Assembly: GCA_029777215.1 (NCBI GenBank)
Contig: JAKOSQ010000372.1
Coordinates: 1-12,407 of the forward strand
Source of the DNA: Bacillota bacterium
GTDB lineage: Bacteria; Bacillota; Clostridia; Oscillospirales; Oscillospiraceae
Length of the DNA stretch: 12,407 bases
Direction of reading: 5' to 3'
Position 1 is the first letter of the stretch. Each line of letters begins with the position of its first letter. Of the stretch, positions 1-6,573 are shown one piece after another. The notes beneath the pieces are model-generated. The model was not told the DNA's origin. It was given only the letters and a program-made list of their open reading frames with translations, and ran no database searches. Made by a program: the position numbers and the translations under genes.

Positions 1-618
1 ACAGTATTCGACCATCCGCTCATTCAGCACAAGCTTTCGATCATGCGCGACAAGGACACCAGCGTCAAGGAATTCCGCGAGCTCGTCTCCGAAGTGGCAA
101 TGCTCATGTGCTATGAGGCAACGCGCGACCTGCCTCTCGAGGAAGTCGAGATCGAGACCCCGGTGGCCAAGGCAACGGTCAAGCGTCTGTCCGGCAAGAA
201 GCTGGCGGTCGTTCCGATCCTCCGCGCCGGACTCGGCATGGTCGACGGCATGCTCACCATGATCCCGAGCGCGAAGGTCGGTCACATCGGCCTCTTCCGC
301 GATCCGGAGACCCTGCTCCCCGTCAAATACTACTGCAAGATGCCAAAGGACATTGCCGAGCGCGACGTCATCATCGTCGACCCGATGCTCGCAACCGGCG
401 GCAGCGCCACGGCGGCCATCACTTTCCTCAAGGAATACGGCTGCAAGCACATCAAGCTCATGTCCATCATCGGCGCGCCCGAGGGCATCAAAAAGGTGCA
501 GGAAGAGCACCCGGACGTCGACATCTTTGTCGCGGCGGAGGACGAAAAGCTCAACGAACACGGCTACATCGTTCCCGGTCTCGGCGACGCCGGCGACCGC
601 ATCTTCGGCACGAAGTAA
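1..618 (+). CDS. upp: Uracil phosphoribosyltransferase (5' end cut by window edge)
   Basis: Pyrimidine salvage enzyme of the cytosol: uracil + PRPP gives UMP + diphosphate. The reading frame is open from base 1, and the first visible residues ([13 protein letters not shown]) are the conserved family N-terminus, so the true start lies only a few codons before the window. The ATG at 43 is internal. 205 residues are visible, against about 209 for a typical Upp. Visible-fragment landmarks: [11 protein letters not shown] at 70-80, the PRPP-binding loop [11 protein letters not shown] from 126, and the uracil-binding C-terminal stretch [16 protein letters not shown] at 189-204. All key motifs are intact. 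The gene is followed within 10 bases by a strong terminator that it shares with the convergent gene on the other strand. Its promoter is outside the window. Confidence 0.97.
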   Translation, partial: TVFDHPLIQHKLSIMRDKDTSVKEFRELVSEVAMLMCYEATRDLPLEEVEIETPVAKATVKRLSGKKLAVVPILRAGLGMVDGMLTMIPSAKVGHIGLFRDPETLLPVKYYCKMPKDIAERDVIIVDPMLATGGSATAAITFLKEYGCKHIKLMSIIGAPEGIKKVQEEHPDVDIFVAAEDEKLNEHGYIVPGLGDAGDRIFGTK

Positions 619-624
619 AAAAAT

Positions 625-664
625 AAATCCCCGGTTCCGCGAAAAACGGAACCGGGGATTTTTT
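625..664. terminator. Bidirectional rho-independent terminator between convergent genes
   Basis: A 15-bp perfect stem (625-639 with 647-661) encloses a 7-base loop. It runs into a T stretch on the plus strand and, through the A-rich bases 618-627, into a T stretch on the minus strand as well. It can therefore end upp transcripts (plus) and the rhomboid-like gene that stops at 668 (minus). Confidence 0.92.
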
Positions 665-667
665 CTG

Positions 668-1516
668 TCACTCTTTGAAGTGGACGTGGCTGTTTATATG
701 GTCTATGCAGAAGCAGTGGTAGCCGGCGCAGCGGGAGCAGAAGCGGAACTCGAGATCGGGGTAGTCCGCGTCCGTCTTGCCGCAGACCTCGCACTTGCGC
801 GTGTAGGGCCTTTTTGCCTGTTCCTTATAATACTGCTTCGCGGCCTTTTTGTAGTTGATGGTCTTCGACTTCTGCTGCACGCGGGCGGGACGGATGAAGT
901 CAAAGAGCCAGCCGCCGCAAAACAGCAGATAGTTCAAGATCGCGACCAGCGGCAGCAGGTTCGCCGGGAAACGCGTTGTGAACATCGCAATCACGAAAAA
1001 CGCCGCGTCGATCCAGCCGAGCCACTTCATCTTGATCGGAATGATGAAGAAAAGCAACACGATCTCCTCCGGGAAGAGCGTCGCAAACGCGAAGAAGAGC
1101 GAGAGGTTCAGGTAGTTTGCGTCGATGCGGATATCATATCCGGTGAGAAGCCACATGAGCGTCGCGTAGAGAATGTTGAAGGCCATGCCGCAGAGATAGT
1201 AGACCGTGAACTTGCCGGGTCCCCACTGCCCCTCGAGCGAGCGGCCGATGAAATAATAAAAGTAGAGCATGAACAAAAGCCAGATGCCGCCCGTCGTCGG
1301 GATAAAGATAAACGTGACAAGCCGCCAGACTTGTCCGTGCAGGAAGACCTGCTCGGCGGAAAACGCGAGGGCATCTATAAGAATGTGTTTTGTGTCCATC
1401 GCGCCGAAGAGCCAGACCAGCAGATTGCCGATAATGACGAACATCATCAGATTTTGGATGCCGAAATTTGGATGTGTATAGCAGAAGCGGTCGACCCGCC
1501 GCATGAAGCTTTTCAT
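668..1516 (-). CDS. Rhomboid-fold membrane protein lacking the catalytic serine, with C-terminal zinc-binding domain
   Basis: 282-residue integral membrane protein. The rhomboid signature is visible as a WRLVTFIF segment (about residue 66) followed by a hydrophobic helix and SLEGQWG. Further hydrophobic segments follow, including LFPEEIVLLFFIIPIKMKWLGW. Active rhomboid proteases have a GxSG motif and a later membrane His. Here the equivalent region reads YLNLSLFFAFA and no His lies in the last helix, so proteolysis is unlikely. The tail carries a metal-binding pattern: C242, C245, C260, C263, H267, C268, C270, H273, H277, H279, resembling paired zinc ribbons. I chose the ATG at 1516 because GGAGGA at 1531-1526 lies 9 bases before it, while the GTG at 1525 directly abuts that site. 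Automated annotation would probably call this a rhomboid family protease. A role in membrane-protein handling or scaffolding is only inference. Confidence 0.82.
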   Translation of the reverse strand: MKSFMRRVDRFCYTHPNFGIQNLMMFVIIGNLLVWLFGAMDTKHILIDALAFSAEQVFLHGQVWRLVTFIFIPTTGGIWLLFMLYFYYFIGRSLEGQWGPGKFTVYYLCGMAFNILYATLMWLLTGYDIRIDANYLNLSLFFAFATLFPEEIVLLFFIIPIKMKWLGWIDAAFFVIAMFTTRFPANLLPLVAILNYLLFCGGWLFDFIRPARVQQKSKTINYKKAAKQYYKEQAKRPYTRKCEVCGKTDADYPDLEFRFCSRCAGYHCFCIDHINSHVHFKE

Positions 1517-1525
1517 AGAGAGCAC

Positions 1526-1531
1526 TCCTCC
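1526..1531 (-). promoter_or_regulatory. Ribosome binding site deciding the rhomboid-like start
   Basis: GGAGGA on the minus strand ends 9 bases before the ATG at 1516. The upstream in-frame GTG at 1525 touches the site with no spacing, so the ATG is the better start. Confidence 0.75.
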
Positions 1532-1556
1532 GATGACGGAATTTGTTAGTCCTTTG

Positions 1557-1585
1557 ATGATACCCTTTTTCTCCGCTTCTGTCTA
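1557..1585 (-). promoter_or_regulatory. Sigma-A type promoter of the rhomboid-like gene
   Basis: On the minus strand, TAGACA (1585-1580, five of six consensus bases) is separated by exactly 17 bases from TATCAT (1562-1557, five of six). Transcription would start near 1550, giving a leader of about 35 nt before the ATG at 1516. Confidence 0.7.
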
Positions 1586-1607
1586 TGCATTTTTTGTAAA
1601 TTTGACT

Positions 1608-1637
1608 GCCCGCCGCGCAATTTTCTTGTCGGCGGGC
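1608..1637. repeat. GC-rich inverted repeat in the AT-rich divergent region
   Basis: Perfect 8-bp arms GCCCGCCG (1608-1615) and CGGCGGGC (1630-1637) flank a 14-base AT-rich spacer. No T run follows on either strand, so it is a poor terminator. It lies between the minus-strand promoter and the metK promoters and could be a regulator-binding palindrome. No regulator is identified. Confidence 0.5.
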
Positions 1638-1668
1638 AAAGATTGTACTTTCAGTACCGGGAAAGATG

Positions 1669-1682
1669 TGCTATCATATAAT
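1669..1682 (+). promoter_or_regulatory. Possible upstream metK promoter (extended -10)
   Basis: TG-C-TATCAT (1669-1677) is an extended -10 element and overlaps a perfect TATAAT at 1677-1682. No good -35 hexamer is found at the usual spacing, so this is a weaker candidate than the element at 1698-1726. Confidence 0.4.
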
Positions 1683-1697
1683 ATGTCTGTTTTCTGG

Positions 1698-1726
1698 TAA
1701 ACAGGCGCAATGATACCATATATAAA
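1698..1726 (+). promoter_or_regulatory. Candidate metK operon promoter
   Basis: TAAACA (1698-1703, four of six) is followed after a 17-base spacer by TATAAA (1721-1726, five of six). The transcript would start near 1733, with a leader of about 45 nt. An inverted repeat CTGTTT / AAACAG (1687-1692 and 1699-1704) overlaps the -35 box and could be an operator. No SAM riboswitch core is visible in this leader, which is too short for one. Confidence 0.5.
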
Positions 1727-1777
1727 TATGAAGCGTATTTATAGAAAACAACTCCTATGAAAAGAGGCACATAAAAC

Positions 1778-2982
<1,205 letters not shown>

Positions 2983-2983
<1 letters not shown>

Positions 2984-3765
2984 TGGAACCGAAAGAGAAA
3001 AGGGAGCTGCCGGAACCCGAGGAACAGGACGAGCGTGAGGACCTCATCGAGGGTCGAAACGCTGTCATCGAAGCGCTCCGCGCCGGCAGACCCATTGACA
3101 AAATCTATATCCAGAAGGGCGAGACCGACAAGACCCTCGGCCACATCGCCTCCACGGCGAAGGACGCCGGCATCGTCGTTGTCGACGCCGACCGCCGCAA
3201 GCTCGACTTCATGTCCCGGACGCACGCGCATCAGGGCGTCATTGCCCTCGCCGCAATCAAGGACTACTGCTCCGTTTCAGACATCCTCGCGATCGCGAAG
3301 GAGCGAAACGAGCCCCCCTTCATCGTCATGTGCGACGAGATCTCCGACCCGCACAACCTCGGCGCGGTCATCCGCTCCGCCGAGTGCGTCGGGGCACACG
3401 GGGTCATCATTCCCAAGCGCCGCAGCGCCGGCCTCACCTCCATCGTCGAAAAGACGAGTGCGGGCGCGGTCGAGCACATCGCGGTCGCGCGCGTGGCAAA
3501 CCTCGCGAGCGCGATCGAGGAGCTCAAGGCCGCCGGCGTCTGGGTCTACGGCACGGCGGCGGACGGGGCGAACCCCCTCTGGAAAACGGACCTCACGGGC
3601 CCGGCCTGCTTCGTCATCGGCTCCGAGGGAGCCGGGATGGGCCGTCTCGTGCGCGAGAAGTGCGACTTTCTCGTGAGCATCCCCATGAAGGGGAAAGTCT
3701 CCTCCCTCAACGCAAGCGCCGCCGCGGCGGTGCTGCTCTACGAAGCGCTGCGTCAGCGCGGCTGA
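2983..3765 (+). CDS. rlmB: 23S rRNA (guanosine-2'-O-)-methyltransferase RlmB (SpoU/TrmH family)
   Basis: SAM-dependent SPOUT-class RNA methyltransferase, most likely modifying G2251 of 23S rRNA (E. coli numbering) during ribosome assembly. It is 260 residues long. An acidic lead of about 18 residues precedes the substrate-binding domain that begins EDLIEGRNAVIEAL. The catalytic knot domain shows motif 1 (DPHNLGAVIRSAE, about 121-133), motif 2 (VIGSEGAGM, about 210-218) and motif 3 (VSSLNASAAAAVLLYE, about 238-253). The Asn and Arg of motif 1 and the SLNAS loop that binds SAM are intact. It overlaps the metK stop by one base, placing a SAM consumer directly behind the SAM producer. The position cannot be told from sequence alone, so a related tRNA or rRNA 2'-O-methyltransferase of the TrmH group remains possible. 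Confidence 0.9.
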
Positions 3766-3833
3766 CGATCAGAGCGAAATCAGGGCCGTCGGACGGTCTC
3801 CGGCCGGCGGCTCTTTACACATGCTGGTGCAAT

Positions 3834-6320
3834 ATGAAGGATAACGGATACGCAGACAACCGAATACAGGACAGCCCACCCTTCTTTTCCGTCGAAGACA
3901 TCATCGCCGAGGTGAAGGCCGAGGAGGGACTCGGCGCAGACTTCCGCCCCGGTCAGCCGGAGCCGGGCCGCCCGATCATGTTTGAGGACGGCGGTTCCCC
4001 CTTCACGGAGGCGAGCCTTCGCAGCGAGGAGCCTTACCCGGAGCGCGCGGAAGACGACGTGCAGCCGGCCTTTAACGACGACGGCGCGCCGCGGTCCGAT
4101 CCCGGCAGTCGCCGCATCAAAAGCGAGCTCTCCCGCTATAAGCGCGGCTTTGCCGACCTCAAGCGTGCTTTCTCGGATGAATTTCTCCCCCAGACGGAGT
4201 CCGAGGAGCCGGAGCAGCCGTCCGCGCAGAACGCGGCTAACGAGGCCGCTGCCGCTCCACGCGCCGACGCGCTGAGCGACGTCGAGCGCATTTTCGGCGT
4301 GACGCTCCCGGAGAAGGACGCCGAAGTCCCTGTGCCCGAGGGAACGGCTTCCGACGCAGCCGTGTCCGAAGACGCCCCCGTGCAAGACGCTGAAGTCCCC
4401 GCGGAAGCCGGCGAGGGTGCCGCGATCGCGGACGAAGGCACCGCCGACCCGGACGCCACGCGCCGCTGGGACCTCTCGGCGGGCGACAGCGCCCGGGAGC
4501 GCTATGCCGCCCCCCGCAGCTATGAAGAAGAACTTTCCGACGAGGACGCGGAGGCGGACGAGACGCCTGGCTTCCGCGAGCGCGTCGTTTTGCCCGTCAT
4601 GGGCCTGTTCGCTGACGCCGCCGCCAAGCGCGAGGAACGTCGAAAGCAGGCGTTCGAGCGCGCCGAACGCGAACGGGAGAACCGTCCGCCGGAGCTTGCG
4701 CCCGAAGCCGCCGCCCGGCTCTACGCCGATCAGGCGCAGTCTCTGCGCGTGCGGAGCATTCTCGCAAGCTGTGTCTGTGCCATGCTCGTGTGGCTGTCCT
4801 ACGGACTGCCCGCCGCCGGCGCGCTCGGCTCGTCCGTTCGCATCGCGAGCTTTGCCTGCCTCATTCTCGAGCTCATCGTCATGGTCATCGGGCTCGACGT
4901 CTTTTCCAACGGCCTCAAAACGCTCCTTCAGAAAAAGCCGGGCGCGGAATCTCTGATCGCCGTGTCCTGCCTCGTATCGGTCCTCGACGCGGTGTGCATC
5001 ATCGTTTTCAAGACCTACAAGGTCGGCTTCCCCTTCTGCGCCGTGTCGGCGCTGTCGCTGACCGCCGCGCTCTGGGGCTACTACCTCAGCTGCAAGAGCT
5101 TCGCGCTGAGCTTTCTCCCCGCAGCGCGCTCGCAGACGCCCTCCGTCATCCTCTCGGAGGACGGAGGCGAGGAAAACGGCCGCGTGCTCGTGCATGTCCG
5201 CCGCCCGGTGACGGGCTTCGTGCGCAGCAGCGAGGAGGCGGACCTCTTTGAAAAGACCTACGCCTACTTCACCCCCATCCTGCTGATCTTCGCGGGAGTT
5301 TTGAGTCTCGTCTGCTTCGTCGCGAGCAAGAGCTGCAACAACTTCCCCCACACGCTCGCGGCGGCTGTCACAATCTCCGCCTCGCTCTCGACGGTTCTCG
5401 GCTTCGCCTTCCCGTTTTACACGGTGACGAAACGGCTCGCGCGCAGCGGCGTCGCCATTGCGGGCAGCGCGGGCGCAGCCGAGCTCGGCCGCATCCACAG
5501 GGTCGTTTTGAAGGACGGCGACCTCTTCCCCGCCCGCACCCTTTCGATCGCAAACATCACGGTCGAGGAGGGCTTTTTCCCGGACCGCGTGACCTCCTGC
5601 ACGGCGAGCATGATCGCCGCGGCGGGTCTCGGCGTCGCGCCGGTCTTCACCGAGCTCATGCGCAAAAACGGCTACACGATGAAGCCGATCGAGGACTTCT
5701 CCGTGCAGGAGAGCGGCGGGCTCATCGCGCGCGTCGGCGGCGACCTTGTCTATGTCGGCCCGGCGGCGTTCATGAAGCTCATGGGCGTGCGCGTGGCCAG
5801 GGGCGCGGCCTCCAAGACCGCCGTGTGCACCGCGATCAACGACACGCTCGCGGGCATCTTTGAAATCGGCTACGCGCCGGTCACATCCATCCAACGCGGC
5901 CTGCTGACTCTGCTGCGCGGCGGCACCGAACCTGTTTTCGCCGTGCGCGACTTCAACGTCACGCCGATGCTCGTGCAGCAAAAGTTCCGTCTGCCGCGCA
6001 AGAACTACGAGTTCCCCTCCTTCGCCACCCGCTACCGCATCTCCTCGGACGAAACGGAAAACGAGGGCACCGTCGCCGCCGTGTTCCCGCGCGGCGGGCT
6101 CAACGCCGTCGCCGGACTCATCCGCCGTGGCCGGAAGCTCTACCGCTCCCTCATGGTCTGCGACCTCGTCTCCATCCTCGGCTCCTTTGTCGGCATGGTG
6201 ATGATGCTTGCGATGTGCTGGCAAGGCGCATGGGACTCCGCGAGCTGCGCCAACGCGATGAGCTTCCTGCTCGCCTGGCTCATTCCCGTCTTCGTTGTCT
6301 CCTACGGCCTGCGCGACTGA
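3834..6320 (+). CDS. P1B-type ATPase-like pseudoenzyme with long acidic N-terminal extension
   Basis: 828 residues. Residues 1-300 are rich in Glu, Asp, Ala and Pro and look disordered, with short exceptions: FSVEDIIAEVKAEEG near 22-36, a basic helix at 93-120 and a charged coiled stretch near 255-300. Then come eight hydrophobic segments: about 308-325, 336-357, 374-392, 399-419, 477-497, 507-531, 773-794 and 804-824. This is the P1B heavy-metal ATPase layout. Local matches include YFTPILLIFAG, RLARSGVAI with AAELGRIHRVV, and GGLIARVGGDLVYVG. But DKTGT is replaced by KDGDL (560-564), CPC by about S517-L518-S519, and TGD by VRDF (704-707). The loop after segment 4 is only about 57 residues with no TGE, and GDGxND is deleted. 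ATP-driven transport is therefore not expected. The start is the ATG 68 bases after rlmB; the upstream in-frame stretch overlaps rlmB in another frame. The ribosome binding site is weak (GGTG), so coupling to rlmB is likely. Function unknown. Confidence 0.75.
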   Translation: MKDNGYADNRIQDSPPFFSVEDIIAEVKAEEGLGADFRPGQPEPGRPIMFEDGGSPFTEASLRSEEPYPERAEDDVQPAFNDDGAPRSDPGSRRIKSELSRYKRGFADLKRAFSDEFLPQTESEEPEQPSAQNAANEAAAAPRADALSDVERIFGVTLPEKDAEVPVPEGTASDAAVSEDAPVQDAEVPAEAGEGAAIADEGTADPDATRRWDLSAGDSARERYAAPRSYEEELSDEDAEADETPGFRERVVLPVMGLFADAAAKREERRKQAFERAERERENRPPELAPEAAARLYADQAQSLRVRSILASCVCAMLVWLSYGLPAAGALGSSVRIASFACLILELIVMVIGLDVFSNGLKTLLQKKPGAESLIAVSCLVSVLDAVCIIVFKTYKVGFPFCAVSALSLTAALWGYYLSCKSFALSFLPAARSQTPSVILSEDGGEENGRVLVHVRRPVTGFVRSSEEADLFEKTYAYFTPILLIFAGVLSLVCFVASKSCNNFPHTLAAAVTISASLSTVLGFAFPFYTVTKRLARSGVAIAGSAGAAELGRIHRVVLKDGDLFPARTLSIANITVEEGFFPDRVTSCTASMIAAAGLGVAPVFTELMRKNGYTMKPIEDFSVQESGGLIARVGGDLVYVGPAAFMKLMGVRVARGAASKTAVCTAINDTLAGIFEIGYAPVTSIQRGLLTLLRGGTEPVFAVRDFNVTPMLVQQKFRLPRKNYEFPSFATRYRISSDETENEGTVAAVFPRGGLNAVAGLIRRGRKLYRSLMVCDLVSILGSFVGMVMMLAMCWQGAWDSASCANAMSFLLAWLIPVFVVSYGLRD

Positions 6321-6330
6321 ACAGCTCTTC

Positions 6331-6363
6331 AAAAGAGTCCGCTTTTTGCGGGCTCTTTTTTTA
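6331..6363 (+). terminator. Rho-independent terminator of the metK operon
   Basis: A 12-bp stem (6331-6342 with 6348-6359, one G-T pair) and a 5-base loop run into an eight-T stretch, starting 10 bases after the stop codon at 6320. Confidence 0.93.
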
Positions 6364-6409
6364 TTTGCCTCCTGCTGCGGGTCCTTTTCGGCGCAGTCCC
6401 CACAAATTC

Positions 6410-6429
6410 CTCGTCACGTTTTTGACGAG
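6410..6429. repeat. Short inverted repeat upstream of the EF-G-like gene
   Basis: Perfect arms CTCGTCA (6410-6416) and TGACGAG (6423-6429) flank a 6-base spacer. No T run follows. It lies about 45 bases before the first promoter of the EF-G-like gene and could be a regulator site. The rest of 6364-6474 shows nothing recognisable. Confidence 0.35.
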
Positions 6430-6474
6430 ATGTGAAAATCGATGAATAAACGACGCGTCTGGACAAAAATCTTG

Positions 6475-6503
6475 TTGCAAATGATATTTCACCCGTGTAT
6501 AAT
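6475..6503 (+). promoter_or_regulatory. Upstream promoter (P1) of the EF-G-like gene
   Basis: TTGCAA (6475-6480, four of six) is followed after a 17-base spacer by a perfect TATAAT (6498-6503). Confidence 0.65.
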
Positions 6504-6519
6504 TTGGGCGTATGAGACT

Positions 6520-6549
6520 TTGGCCGTGTCGGACCACTTTTTGTATAAT
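6520..6549 (+). promoter_or_regulatory. Downstream promoter (P2) of the EF-G-like gene
   Basis: TTGGCC (6520-6525, four of six) is followed after an 18-base spacer by a perfect TATAAT (6544-6549). Transcripts would begin near 6556, only about 18 bases before the start codon and just ahead of the ribosome binding site AAGGAG (6559-6564). Confidence 0.55.
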
Positions 6550-6573
6550 ACTGGAATTAAGGAGACACCCGTA

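Noticed and set aside
353..1549. 398-codon plus-strand frame across upp and the rhomboid-like gene
   Set aside because: It crosses a strong terminator and overlaps two recognisable genes in other frames. Its translation is low-complexity and charged.
1640..1777. SAM riboswitch upstream of metK
   Set aside because: None of the core features of the known SAM classes is visible, and the distance from the best promoter to the start codon is too short.
3330..3833. Upstream in-frame extension of the pseudo-ATPase gene
   Set aside because: It lies mostly over the catalytic domain of rlmB in another frame, and its translation is Arg/Gly-rich shadow sequence. Domain-like protein begins at the ATG at 3834.
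3780..6332. 850-codon open frame on the minus strand opposite the pseudo-ATPase gene
   Set aside because: GC-rich third-position bias keeps the antisense frame open. Its translation is His/Arg/Asp/Gly-rich with no motif, while the plus-strand frame has coherent membrane segments.
6442..6573. Longer EF-G-like protein starting at the ATG at 6442
   Set aside because: The extra stretch spans both promoters and lacks similarity to EF-G, and the ATG at 6574 has GGAG at correct spacing and begins the conserved N-terminus.
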